DNA of 64,000 bases, taken from contig JABAKD010000007.1 in NCBI GenBank assembly GCA_012845835.1, positions 5,409,358-5,473,357 of the forward strand, written 5' to 3'. Under the pieces are notes generated by a model. That model did not search any database and was not told where the DNA came from. It saw nothing but the letters and a program-made list of their open reading frames with translations. The DNA is from Undaria pinnatifida (lineage: Eukaryota; Sar; Phaeophyceae; Laminariales; Alariaceae). Positions 41,301 to 53,068 of the stretch are shown piece by piece (position 1 is the stretch's first letter; each line of letters starts with the position of its first letter). The translations under genes were made by a program, and so were the position numbers.

Positions 41301-44300
41301 AGTGCGACTCAATGCGACACTATCCTGGCTGCAGATATCCCTGTCGTGTGGCGTTGTAGGCACGCCGATACGTAGGGGGTGCTCCGCGAAGATGTGCAGT
41401 AGACGCGCCGTAGGTTGATTTTGGAACCGGATAGTGTAGAGTCTCAAGCAAAAATCTGATGAAACGCAGCCGGTGGTCGTACTCGGGTGTGCTGCAGCGC
41501 TCCGATTGCGCGACGGTGACGTCGTAGTGTTCGCGGAAGATGTGGTAGGAACGGTGGAGGCGGATAATGGTTGAGTAAACGCATTGGAGAGCTCCGAGCA
41601 CGAACCAGTGAGGGCGGGGTGTTCGCGGACAATACGGTAGGAGCGTTGTGACGGAAGGAGACGAGGCTGTAGTAGCTCAATATGGTTGGTTGAAGAAGGT
41701 GTTGGATCGCGTACGCGGCGGTGAAATATGCGTGTTCCGTAGCATGCGTGTAGACGCGGGTGTTGACTCTTTGGTAGTCCTTTAAAGTGAGCCAGGGAAG
41801 ATGCCTGCGGTGGTCGTGGTGGCGGAGTTAGCTTTTTACGCGGCGAGGATAACAGCGTGGTTTCTGGAATATGTGGTATGGAGGCCTGAGGTAGTCGACG
41901 ATGGCGGTGTCGCCGGGGGCGGTTAGTAGCGGACCGAAGGAGCGGGCCTACCGGCACGGTGGCTGCAGGAGTCGGCAAAATATGTCCCAGCTGGTCGGCG
42001 TTGACGGTGCCATGACGCCGGAGTTGGTGGTAATGGCCAGCAAGAGGGCGCGTTGCCGCTGGTAGCTGTTTGAAGCGGCAGGACCATCGGCGCTGTGGCT
42101 GCAGCAGTCGGTAAACAATTCCCCAGATGGTCGGAGCAGATTGTGGCGACGACGCCGGGGCCGGTGGTAGTGGCAAGAAAAAGGGGTCTCTTGTTGTTGT
42201 CAGCGGCTTGAAGCGGAAATTCATCGAATGAAGTAGTCGCGGAAGACGAAGGTGGAGCTCAGGTGGAAGGTGGAGCTCTGACGAAGGTGGAGCTGTGGTC
42301 GCGAATGTCAGGGGACGACAGGTAACGACGAATTTCCGTTCAAGAGGAGCCCTGGTCGCGAACCTCAGGTGACGACGAAGCTCTGTCGAAGATGGAGCTC
42401 TGAAATAGGTGGATATCTGGTCGTGAAGCTCGGGTGACGGCGAAGCTCTGGTGAAAAGTGGAACTCACGACGAAGCTCTAGTGAAAGGAGAACTCCGGTG
42501 AGGGTGGAGCTCTGGTCGCGAAGCTCAGGTGACGACGAAGCTCTGTTGAAAATGGGGCTCTGGTCGCAAAGCTCAGGTGACGACGAAGCTCAGATGACGA
42601 TGGAGCCCTGGTCGCGAAGCTCAGGTGACGGCGAAGCTCTGGTCGCGGTGTTCGCGCGGCATTGGGGGGGTTCGATGATCTTGGAGGTATAGCCACAGGT
42701 ACTGGCGAAAACAACCGTAATCGGAAAGGCTGTCCACAGTTTCGAGCGGCGGCTGTGAGGCGATGACGGCTCTGGGAAAATAGTAGACCGACGAAGGATG
42801 AGGAGGGCCTAAAAGACATGCGCCATTGGTGGGGGCTAGGGAAAACGAAGTACGACCTGAAAATCGATCCAGGAGGAGCGCCAGTGTCCACGGCGCCATT
42901 CTCGGAGCGGGCTAGCGAACTGGAGGCGATGACATGGGCCGAAATGGACCCGGCGGAGGTTTTGGGGCGAAGAAGGGCTAGACGGCGTTTTCGTATGGTT
43001 CACAACGGTGAGCTGACGAAAGTATTTCTAGGGAAACGTGGTGGTGCATGGGGCAGGAGGGAGGGGGTTTGAGCAAACCCGAGTCAATGCCTAAAAGAAG
43101 AGGTGCACGGTATATGCGTCGCCGGTGGATGGGGGTGGACGGTGATGGTGGGTCGGAATCGAGGGAGAAGTAGTCCACCCGAAACGATATCCGGGATGAA
43201 ATGCTCGCACCTTTCGACGTGGGCTGCAAAGAGGCCGTGGAAGGGCCCGATTTCTCCCTAAAAATATCCCCTCACGTACCAGGCTCGGAAGGTTCAAGAG
43301 CCCGAAAAAAAATATTACTCGGAAAAAGGGTAGCGGTGGAATGGTAGAGGTGGTGGGGGGAAGAGGAGAGGGAGCGAGCCCACCCAAACCGATACCCGGT
43401 TCGAAACGCTCATGCCCGGAAAAAAAAAAAAAAAAACGCAGAAGGTGGGAGCGGCGGGTTGTGGTGGTGGGTTGGGAGGGACTGGAGAACGAGCCTTCCC
43501 AAGCCGATGCCCGGCTCGGAAAAGTCATGACCGGAATGGAACACAACCACAGGTCAAGATGGTAAAACTATAGAAATGTTAGGGTAGAGGAGGGAGGGCG
43601 GTAATAGAGTCACAGACGTGCCTTCAGGGACGGGTAGGCGATACCTAGGCTCGGGTGGTAAACCTTCAGGGTTGTCGAGGCAAAAGGGGTGGTGTCGCAG
43701 ACGTGTCTTCAGGGACGGATGATGATGCGGGACCGTTGGGTTGTAGGGGAACTGTTCGGTGTTCACTGGCAACGGAACCAAATCGTTCGATTGTTGGAAA
43801 ATATGGACACGTACCGCAAGAAAAAAAATAATCCACTGGGGAATAGAACGCCGTGGTGGCGAACCAAGGTGGACATGTGAAAGGCGGTGTAGGCGGAAGC
43901 ACTGGCGCGAGCGCCGGTGAGCCGTGGATGGGAAGATCGTCCGTTGTTGTGTCATCGGGGAAGGCTGCAGGGCCGTTGGTGGTATGGATCCGGTTTTTTG
44001 ACGGGCAGCTAAAGAGCTGGGTCGGGAGCGATAAACCGTGGGTTTGTTGTGGTTGGGGAAAGACGAAAAAGTCAACGTTGGCCTGGGTCTGCTGGTGGGT
44101 AAACTGAAAAGCCGGCCGGGAGGTGCCGTTGTTAGCCTGGTGTAGGCGGGATAGTTTGGGGCAGGGTAGCCGTGAAAAGGGGGCGGTAGGGGCTCCAATG
44201 TTTGTCGAAATGAGAACAAACCAGACCGTGAGGAAGAGGGTGGCTGCTATCACCAGATGGTCGGCGGTGTTTGGGATAGATCGGTGACGAGTTCGAGAAA

Positions 44301-45340
44301 GCCAACCCAATCAGATGGAGGGAATGGCTGCTATCGTCGAGTCCGTAAGGAACATCGCCAGGCGGTGACCTTCGGCGGGATATACGGGACACGAGCACAG
44401 TGGCTCTGTTAGGTCGGGTGCGATCAGAAGCTTGCAGGCGGTGGGTCGTGGTATGGGCGCGATCGGCTGCGACCGGAGCAAGGTGACTCTTTGGTAACAC
44501 GTCGGGGCGGAGAAGGGCATGGGAGATTCAGCAGGTGCACCTCGGCGGCAATCAAGGGGGCCGGGACATAGGTGCTCCGTGGAAACGGTCGCGTTGGAGG
44601 GGGGGGAGGCGGCAGAGTTGTTCTGTCCCGTTGGAAAGGGTCGGAACGTGGTCGGCCGTTGGAGGGTTCGGTGAGAAATGCCGAAACCGAAAGGGGATGA
44701 CTCGTTTACAACGCAGCGGGTTAGGGGGGAAAAGGCGGCTGCCAACCGAATAAAACGGTTGTTGCGTGTGCCTGTGGATGGGATTCACAGTCTCGGGTGT
44801 AGCGTTGCCGAAGGTAGGTATACGAACTGGGAGGGCGGTGGTAGGTGTCGAAGGTAGTTGAGTGGTGGTACGGGAATAGTTTCCGGCGTTTGTTTGCCTC
44901 GATACCATTGTCCATGGCTGGTCGTGAGAACGGTTCGGATACTTGGTCGAAGCCGGGTGAGCTGCGGGGTCGTGGTGTCGCTCAAACGTCGGTCTCGGGC
45001 GATGTCGGAAACTACTCCACACGGTGATAAAAAACGTAGAAGATGAATCCAAAAGTGTGGCACTGCTGAAGGTTGAACATCCCAGAAGAGGCAGTGAGTT
45101 AAGGCTGACTGCGGTGAGCCGCCAAACAGTGGTCAGTTGCGGCTGTCTCGAGGACTGTCTCGTGGCAATGGCGAGGGTGGAGCTGGCAGATCTCGAGAGG
45201 GGAGACGGCTGGATCCACGTCATCGTAGAGGGAGTCTCGGCATTGTGTTACCGTGGTTCTGAGAGGGTCTCTGCGGGTGGCCTTTTAAAGGAGCAGACGG
45301 AAGATATCCCGGGAGTCCTGTCTCTAAATGTCGGATGAGA
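41301..45340. repeat. G-rich, T-poor repetitive block
   Basis: It continues the same strand skew but with G dominating. A minisatellite at about 42240-42650 has units with GGAGCTCTGGTCGCGAAGCT and CAGGTGACGACGAAGCTCTG. Another degenerate repeat at about 43120-43550 contains CCCAA-CCGATRCCCGG-TCG (43371 and 43488, 117 bp apart). The minus-strand ORFs here (up to 412 codons, 40986-42224) are Pro/Arg/Ser/Thr-rich, match nothing known to me, and are attributed to base composition. Confidence 0.55.
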
Positions 45341-45399
45341 AGGATATAGCTCGCTAGCAAATGCCATACCTGTGGTCCGTGTCCACGCAATGCACGAGG

Positions 45400-46346
45400 G
45401 TTGCGTGAGACGCGGTCACCGCTTCCGTCCTAGTGAAAACTTTTCAACCTCGTGACGGGGCCCGGACTGTCAGCGGCGCCTCCCCTGTAAGCTGGGAATG
45501 CACGTCGAGCAATTCCAGCAGAACTTCGGAAGCTTCCATCAACACTTCCCCCTTCTTCCTCTAGTTGGACAACCGCGTACGCGTAATCGTGCTCCGCGCT
45601 CTTTTTTTTTATCGAAGTTCGACGCCACGAATCTGATCTGCACTGCCGTGGCGATCGACCTGTTCCCGAATCCAACCTGTACTCCTTCGCGCGAAAGCTT
45701 TACGCACTATCGCGTCAAACAAAACCCTGGGTGAACTTTGCCATCCGCGTATGTCCACAGCCCTGACGCTCTGCACAACATCAGATATGACACCGCGAGT
45801 CCCAACCACAAGACACGCCCACCGTCTTCTATACTTACGAGTGACTATCGGCCTTGTGATAACAGTAAACACGACAGCGGTAATCTAACCTGTGGTTTCT
45901 TTTTTGACATGCCGTGCGCCGGGTCTGTCCCCTTTCCCACAGCTGCTATCATGCCATGCGATACTGGCCACTCCCATCCTGCGAACATTGTGTGGAAGAA
46001 GTTGATTGCAGCTGAGTATTCTCTAACTCGGTAGACTGCCTATTATTGTGCACGAAACATCGAAACGCCATGAACCCGGGAGCAGATCAGGCAAAACGTC
46101 CTTGGGGTCAGCGAGCGTGTGCAACCCCGGGTCTTTCTCCTTCGCCGGTATCTCTTGTACCCAGGTTTTCCACTTCGCTTGATGGATTTTCTGCGTACTC
46201 TTCACGGATGAACCGAGCGCGAGCGTTTCAACTAATCGCGCTACCTCGTCCGTGTGTCCTCCTTCGTTGTCCCCTGTTCCTGCAGAGGCGCGTGCGAACA
46301 GTAGACACAAAAAAGGTGCACTTGTCGTATGTTGATCGACGGACAT
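45400..46346 (-). pseudogene. DIRS-like tyrosine recombinase, partial
   Basis: The minus strand encodes an N-terminal SAM-like core-binding domain at about 46245-46110 (VETLALGSSVKSTQKIHQAKWKTW). The catalytic domain start follows at about 46020-45700: AAINFFHTMFAGWEWPVSHG, GTDPAHGMSKKKPQVRLPLS, then LAVSYLMLCRASGLWTYADG with the first catalytic Arg (CRAS). Then come VHPGFCLTR and VQIRFVASNFDKKKERGARL. One stop (after LLLSQGR) and another near 45700 interrupt it. The His-x-x-Arg and Tyr motifs expected downstream were not found before the T-poor repeat begins at 45340, so the gene is broken and probably truncated. Confidence 0.65.
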
Positions 46347-46399
46347 ACCCCGTCACGCACCCGAATCAGCCTGCTTGTGCTCCGCTCATTTATGTCCTA

Positions 46400-47077
46400 C
46401 AGGCAATCGTCATGCTCACTGAGAATGCTCTTTATCAGTAGTACGATATCGAAAATCCCCTTACCCCTCGTTCTAATGTCTTGTTCCGACCAGTCGTCAG
46501 AGATGGTGAGCTCTCTGACCTTGTCCGCCAGAACCACACGAGGCCAAAGGGAGATACAAGCAGCTAGCGTGTTACGTACGCCGGAAATGTGCTCTGCAGA
46601 GTGGGTCCAGCCTCCCTTTACTTTGATACGCCCGAGCATTCTCATGAGTATGCATGCTCGTTTGTCCTTCGCCCCCCCGCATCGAGAGATCCACGATACT
46701 GCTGCCGTGTTGTCACCGCGCATCAGAATGGGATCACCCTTTTCGTCCGCCCTGTCTCCTGTCAGTACAAGCATGACCCACGCGGTCACAACCTTGCCCA
46801 ATATTGCTAACAGGTTGATCGTGATAGTACAGGTCTCTCGTCGATCGTCTTCTTTCTTTAGCTCTGCGGTCAGTTCTCTTTTGGCAAGTCGTATCTCCAA
46901 AATACCTCCCTCTCGACACAAAAGCCGCCAACTGCCTCGAAAGTGGCGTCGGCCACGTAGTGCCTTTTTGCGGGTGGTTGTATCGCCGTTAGCAGGGGGC
47001 GCTAAGCACCCCGCCTTCGTGTAGTAGTTCGTGATGGATTGCCCACTTCCAGATGAGACGGTCAGCGTGAAACTCAT
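46400..47077 (-). pseudogene. DIRS-like RNase H domain with lost catalytic acids
   Basis: An open frame of 226 codons. Residues 85-180 (46825-46538) align with the RNase H of DIRS-type elements: TINLLAILGKVVTAWVM, DPILMRGDNTAAVSWISRCG, DKRACILMRMLGRIKV, HISGVRNTLAACISLWPR. The family normally has Glu after INLL and Asp in NTLADG-S-W. Here those positions read Ala (INLLA; NTLAAC), while MRGDN is kept. After it, VRELTISDDWSEQDIRTRGK is also a familiar part of these elements. The domain is likely inactive. Confidence 0.7.
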
Positions 47078-47339
47078 TGCCGAGTCCTGGGACTACCGTT
47101 CGGTTCAGGTGTTTGCTACCTCCTGGGCTGTGCAGCCCGGTCGGCCGCAGCAACCTCCACACGAAGTACCCATCAGCCCGAGCTACCTACGTGAGGTTCC
47201 ACAACTTGGTGGTCATGCTTAGCGCGTCCCTCGCCGTCGCTTCCCTCCAGCTCTGGGGTCCTTGCTCGAACAGCAATGCCTTATCGAAATTCTCATGATG
47301 TGGGAGCAAGTATTGAAGCCTAGCGCGTCTATCGTGGTG

Positions 47340-48070
47340 TCTCACTCCGATCTTTTCTTGGGTGCTAGAATGGGCGTTACTCCCACGTCCCTTAGGCCGA
47401 ACAAACGCCCGTGATCCGAACCTAGAGAGGCTGACGCCGTTAAGGCTGTCGTGTCGTCGTCAGAGTGCTGTACCCTGACTTGTAGGTAATCGTCTACGTA
47501 CACGGCCGTGAAAAAAAGGTCGAACTTCCCCCCCCCACTGTGAGTTCCGACTTTGCCTCCGGCGGTATCGGTGTTGGTTTTCCGTCTTGCCAACCCTCCA
47601 CCGAGCCATCATATGTTTTCCCTCGTCTAACAACTGATCGAATCGATCGTGGTGATGCAGTGCGCGTGTGCGGTCGCCACCGACATCACGCCCCAAACCC
47701 CGGCGATCCCGACCATCAGAAAGTCAACGAAAATCAACTACTACTAGTTCTCATACTGTGGAGCAAAAGTTGTGGGATATATCCGGGTCTACTTGCACGT
47801 CCCGGAAAACGTTTGACACATCGACCTTGCTCATCAGTATCCTCTTTTCTGGGAATTTCTTTCTCAAGGTCACGAGTTCGTCTAGGAATTGGGCAGCGCT
47901 TTGGCGGACAGGCACTGGGGGGTGGTATCGGGGTCAGCGTCTTCGTTTAGACCTCCTTTCTTCTCTCTACTCGGAACATCGGACGGAAAATAATTGATTA
48001 TCCGAACCTTGTGTGTCACGACCGCCGCTAGCGGAGAAACTCTGAGATTAGGGATGTCATGAGCCGCTGA
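47340..48070 (-). pseudogene. DIRS-like reverse transcriptase, frameshifted
   Basis: The minus strand from 48064: HDIPNLRVSPLAAVVTHKVR, then GGLNEDADPDTTPQCLSAKA. Motif A follows as ILMSKVDVSNVFRDVQVDPD (about 47840-47780). Motif B-like FGWSGSPGF is implied around 47720 only if a frame change is allowed. Motif C YVDD is at 47489-47500 (FFTAVYVDDYLQVRVQHSDD). The closing part is GVTPILAPKKRSE, stop at 47342-47344. At least two frame changes and one stop interrupt it. Order RT-RNase H-recombinase on one strand is the DIRS order. Confidence 0.75.
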
Positions 48071-48081
48071 TTTCTGTATCA

Positions 48082-49178
48082 CTAAGCATTTTTGGCGCCT
48101 GAGGTCTTTGCCGACTTGTCCCAAATTACTGGCAAGTGCTCGGTGACACTGTTGTGGTTTCCGTACTGTAAGGCGCGCTCGAGGTCTGCGTCGGACGCTA
48201 CTGCGTTCACCGGCACCCCTCCTGTGACTATCATGACCAGCCCGTCTACGGCGCCGAAGCGGTTTAGATATCCGAAGTAACGCTGTATGTGTACAGGGCC
48301 TATCGGTGATGCTACCAAGGCTCCTCCTATCAGTCGAGCTATGTCTCCCACAATTCCTTGTTTTTCGGCGATCATGGCTGTGCAAGTGTTTGCTAGTTTG
48401 TACAGCAGTTCTTCTCTTTCCTGTGATTGGAGACCTTCTTGTCCAAGTCTGTCTTTTTGAACGTGCCACTGCTCTGTATTTGTTAGACGGCGCGTCTCCG
48501 CATAGGGAAGCCGTGAGCGTGCGGACCCGTCACTCTCCTGCGCGTTGACTGGTACCAACGCGCTTACTTCTGGCTACTGTACAGGCAGCTCTACTTGTCC
48601 TTGCCTTCGGGGCCTCTCTGTCGGCTCTGATCTGTGCATGTACTCCAATTGCGTGCTTTCTGCTTCTGTGGGGTATCCGCTGTACTGCACGGGTGGACTG
48701 TCGTTCTGGTTTGAGCTTTCTACGCGATCGATGATTTTTCGACTCGCGCGGAAGTGGGGCATTCTGGCCGTCTGCTCCTGCTGATCTGTGCTGTGGGGTT
48801 AGAGTTCCCCACAACCGACGTCTGTCCAGTCTGCGAAAAAAGGTAACCTTCCTCTCTGCTCTTACAAATCCTGCTGATCTGTGCTGTGGGGTTAGAGTTC
48901 CCCACAACCGACGTCTGTCCAGTCTGGGAAAAAAGGTAACCTTCCTCTCTGCTCCCACAAATCCTGCTGATCTGTGCTGTGGTGTGAGTGATCCGCACCA
49001 CCGATAACTGATCGGTTCGTGCAGCGATCGCCTGTTGCCTCGCCAGCAACTCTTGCAGAAGGGCCACGATTGTTGGGCCTGCTGCTACGACGACCGGGAC
49101 GGGTCCCATGCCGTTGAATTGAGGGGGGCGGTCTGCACAGGGGCGTCTGCAGCATCTGGACACTCGCACCTCTTCCAC
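48082..49178 (-). pseudogene. DIRS-like Gag with 93-bp repeats
   Basis: The N-terminal frame 49178-48720 reads TIVALLQELLARQQAIAART (coiled coil), then 31-residue repeats encoded by 93-bp units at 48778-48870, 48871-48963 and a partial third (SREEGYLFSQTGQTSVVGNS in each full unit). The C-terminal frame 48558-48082 reads LPYAETRRLTNTEQWHVQKD, YKLANTCTAMIAEKQGIVGD, GPVHIQRYFGYLNRFGAVDG and DLERALQYGNHNSVTEHLPV. A short frame (48762-48574) lies between them. It lies directly upstream of the RT. The homologous C-terminal block at 33.6-33.9 kb shows two family members in the window. Confidence 0.6.
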
Positions 49179-49639
49179 CTCGGTTTGCCCGTGTCCCTCG
49201 CCGATTGGCCCGCCCTAGTTGGCGTCCCCAAATGGTGAAAGTCTATCAATTCTAATGGGCACACTGCTTGACTCCTTTCAGTGTTACAGTGGTACGCGCT
49301 CTCGCTCCCCTGTGCTGCAGGCGGTCGTCTCTGGCAAGCGCGACAGCTTTTTTGTCGCTTCTGTCTGGGGTATCTTAATTGTTTTCGTCTCGATTAGATT
49401 GACCAAGCATCGTCGGTAAACCCAGAACCCCTTCCATGCCTCCACAAACACCACTTTACTTCATAAAGTTACATTTTTTCAGGCGCAAGCAGTGAGACGT
49501 ATGCAACCCGTGTGGCACATAGTGGGCTGACTTCCGATTTCGCTTTTTACTGTGTTGTGGCGGAGGCACGAATTGCGTCGGCTATGATATAGTCTATGCG
49601 TGTACCACTTTTGGTTTTGTTTGTGCTTTTACCACCTGT

Positions 49640-49897
49640 GGGGTATTTCTACACTCCGGAGTGACCGGAGACTGTGCTGTGACCACGGACTTGATTATGG
49701 GAGTAAATACGATAACAACAACCCAAAAAATCTTCCAAAAAATCACCCTCTGTGTCCCACGCTCCTTCCACATACGTGCCACGAATCCCCATGGAGTGGT
49801 GAACCCGTCGTAGCCTGTCATAGTCAGGCTTGTTCGGGCTCCCCTTCATGCAACCGTAGAGTAGTGTCTCGATCAACTCGGCTTTCAGCAACCGCAC
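49640..49897 (-). pseudogene. LINE-like fragment (RT C-terminal region)
   Basis: A minus-strand frame begins MRLLKAELIETLLYGCMKGS, then PNKPDYDRLRRVHHSMGI. This is the KAEV-x-E-x-LLYG-x...L-R-x-x-H-H pattern found after the RT domain of many non-LTR elements. Only about 40 residues match, and the following residues (EGAWDTEGDFLEDF) are not recognisable. It is too short to be functional. Confidence 0.45.
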
Positions 49898-50049
49898 CTT
49901 TAACCGTAAGCACGCACCCGGGCGATCATGGATGTTTCTATCTTGTGTCGAGAGTAAGTCATCAATTAATTTTAGTATGCCTTATACAACTGTACTTGTG
50001 ATCATATGAAAACATCGAAAGACAACCCCAGGCCAACTATGAAGCCGTC

Positions 50050-51300
50050 AACTCTGAGCGTCACTACCCATGCGCCTCCTGGAATTGATCGTAGAAAGCA
50101 TACATGATGCAAATGCAACGCCGACGATATGCGTTTGTGTGCAATTCCCCAGCGTACTTCGTACCTGGTAATAAGTGTTTCGGCAGGACAGAAGCCGTCT
50201 ATGAATTAATGGTAGAATCACATATTGCCGATCGGTGATATCGTTTCCAAGGCAACGACGTACCGACCCCCATTTCGTCGCCGCGCCACGGAGAAACATC
50301 CAGCCTGCACCCTCTAAACGACACGCCTGGCCTATATATTTGACATTGTTCAAGGTTTTGCCAAACCGGCTGAAGCTGAGAGTGGAAAACACACATATGG
50401 ACGATCGGTGACCTTGTTTTACAAGTGGGGTTGTCCGACCGGCACTGAACACCTTTAACCGACGGCCCCTTAGCAGCAACAATACCGACCAACACCCAGC
50501 CTGAACACACATGACGAACGAGGCATACCCTCCGACGAAGCTTTTTCAGCTCTTTTTGTTTATCAAAGAGCGCTTGCGCAAGTGGCTACATATACCCACG
50601 CTCGCTTCTATGTCGCGGTTTTCCCGATCCCTGACCTGTTTGTGACGCTTCGATAACACCAAATCATCGTGTATGCCTCTTGCTTGATCGGCGTCATACA
50701 AAACCTGCGTGCGGTTCGCCTAATCTCAACAGAGGAATAAGGGGGTTTTCCCCACCAATCATAGGTTTGGTCCGACGTATGGGTACATTTTGCCTCCAGC
50801 CGTCCCTGGTTTGATCTGGCAGAACGACACTTTCTGACGGTCGGTGAGTTTTTGTCATAGGCAACGTTCGACCGAACGCTCCACGGCCGCGACTCTACAA
50901 CAAACATGGTATAGAACGGGAAAATTCATACCAACGCAAGCCCTATACACGCATACACTTCGGTTTACGCGCGCCCAAGAGCGCCTACATGTTTGATTGT
51001 TCAAAAACGCTGAACAGAACATGACGAGTGTTGCCGCTGTTTCAGAGGCAACGCGAACAGACCACCCAGGCAACGTTTCTCGACCACCCATTGGCCGCAG
51101 CGCCACCCAACAAAACCATCGAACGGGTACACATTTCTGAACGACATAAACGTGCCGTACACGCATGCGTGTGTATCAATATCATTTGCACATATACGGC
51201 ACTGGATTGATGTGGAAAATCGAAGATCGGCGACCTTTGCGTTAAAGGCAGGCGACAACTATCGATCTCCACTTGTTCCCACAATCAACACACACCAAGC
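50050..51300. repeat. Degenerate dispersed/tandem repeat block
   Basis: Similar blocks recur around 50231, 50403, 50838 and 51223. Each begins GATCGGTGA-or-CGGCGACCTT and continues TTTCCAAGGCAACG or CATAGGCAACGTTCGACCGA, then CACGG/GCCGCGCC and ACACGCATACAC-like runs. Spacing is irregular (about 170-435 bp). No gene is recognised. Confidence 0.35.
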
Positions 51301-52182
51301 AACTCAGCATGCTCTACGCACGCACGTACGCGTTGTTATGCGCTTCCGTGCCCCCATTATATTTTTCGACAACCACCCACCACGTGATATAGCAATGCTC
51401 CTGCTTTCGTCTCATTTACCACGTCGGGCTATCCATTATCACTTTCACACCGCCATCATCACGAACCCAATCACCCGCCGCCACCACCACAACAACCACA
51501 ACCACCACCAACACCACCAACACCTCCCACACCTCTACCGCTGAACACCATGCGAAGAATCGTGTCGAATCCCACGGATGGAGTGAACCGTGATGGAAGC
51601 TCCAGTGGAAGCTTTCATGGAGAGTGTAGCCAACCTTTTCCCATCTTCCTAGATCGAGAATCCAATATAAAACCCTGCGACTCAAGATATCAACTCCTCG
51701 TCCATCGCTCCCAGGTGCTGTGCGGATCCCCCCCCCCCCCCCCCCCCCCCTCCCGCCGGAATCGCGAATTTTTCGGGAAACCCCCTTCCCTGGGAAGGAC
51801 GACACCGCGAAACAATCCAATTCATTCGACGCTCCCATCATTATAAAACAAAGTACGCTTAAGGTGCCGACCTTCAGCCCACATTCTAGTGGTTTTCAGC
51901 AGGAATCGGATCACCCTTCATTTCATAGGCGGAAAACGTCACGTCGTTTCGCGGCTGGCGCAATCAATGCCTTCCTGGCCGTTAAATTTCCGACGTGCTC
52001 CGTCTAGATATTGTAGGGATTCGAGGCCTTGTGGTCCTACAGACTACGGCTATGCGAAATGTGCCCCCCCCCCCCCGCGCGAGTACATCCACCCCCCCCC
52101 TCTCCCCCCCCCCCCCCCGCTGTTCTATCCGGTCGGTGTAAACATAACGTACTCAGCCCCGGTTCTGTAGGCATGCGAGGGT
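51301..52182. other. No recognisable gene; C-tracts and a CAA/CAC-rich run
   Basis: Contains a CCACCACCACAACAACCACA-type run (about 51478-51540), a 23-base C tract (51728-51750), a second run of 13 C (52064-52076) and two further C-runs (52092-52100, 52104-52118). Confidence 0.5.
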
Positions 52183-52435
52183 GACGCGTGCTACGACAGA
52201 GGTGCACCACTTTTTTTCCAATGTTTCGTCAATTTGGGACGTTAAGACTTCTCCCTAAAACTGACTTAAGGAGAACATAAAACTACTATCGGAAGCAAAA
52301 CCTCATTGCCGGGGTACATGACAGTAACCATGCAAGAAAAAGGGCCTATTCCGACAATTTTTGGATAAGGAGTCACGTCATCCAAAAAACATTTCAGGCG
52401 AAAAAGTGCTACTTCTATTGTAGCATGCATGCGTC
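52183..52435. mobile_element. M3 MITE copy (253 bp)
   Basis: Left GACGCGTGCTACGACAGAGG, right (reverse complement) GACGCATGCATGCTACAATA. Internal landmarks match the 4.0-kb copy in the same order and orientation: TTAAGACTTCTCCC, CATGCAAGAAAAAGGGCC, TTTTTGGATAAGGAGTCACG. Confidence 0.75.
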
Positions 52436-52784
52436 GGGTCAACTGTCTTGAAAATACGGCTACGAATGTAATGATGGTATCTCTGCCTGCCTCCGATGTG
52501 TCTGCTTGGTCGGCCGTAGTCCGAAACGTGGTCCATCCCATCCCGTCATTGCAATCATGCGAGGATTTACGGTCGTACTAACTACGACCAAGAATAACAA
52601 TTATCCGCCCACTCCCCACTCCGGTCAAATGGTCAAAAGACTAAGGCAAGCAAAAAATGCGTACACCCCCCGCCGCGTGTGGTGTGTGGCGCATGCGATA
52701 TCTTCCTTGTCAGTGAAACCCGTTCCTGCATTGTACGGATGTTAAGGTTTATGGTTTTCAGCTACGACTATATACTCAACGAAT

Positions 52785-52808
52785 CCCCCCCCCCCCCCCC
52801 CCCCCCCC
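52785..52808. repeat. 24-base C tract
   Basis: Uninterrupted C run next to an M2 element; part of a pattern of long C/G tracts in the window. Confidence 0.9.
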
Positions 52809-52853
52809 TCCCTCACCGCCTTTATGTATAGAGATACGAGGGAGTTGTTCAAC

Positions 52854-53068
52854 GGTAGCCCCCCCAATTTTTCTTTGACGAAATCGCGGGTTCCAAACCA
52901 GCTCCCCGCCGTATCTCTTGATATACCGTGTCCCACGACACCACGACGTTGTTGATCGCTAGGCCTTTGTTACATGAATACTTTGGTTTCAATTGTATTC
53001 TTCCTTGTGCCGAGCAGCCATGAAACGTTCGTTAAAGACAATCGCAGGTTTTTTGGGGGGGGGCTATC
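52854..53068. mobile_element. M2 MITE copy (215 bp)
   Basis: Left GGTAGCCCCCCCAATTTTTC, right (reverse complement) GATAGCCCCCCCCCAAAAAA. Central landmarks are GAAATCGCGGGTTCCAAACC, CCGCCGTATCTCTTGATATA and CGTTCGTTAAAGACAATCGC, all matching the 26.6-kb copy in inverse orientation. No ORF. Confidence 0.75.

Noticed and set aside
40986-42224. 412-codon minus-strand ORF
   Set aside because: It lies in the T-poor block where minus-strand stops are depleted. The product is Pro/Arg/Ser/Thr-rich with no domain, and neighbouring ORFs have the same character.
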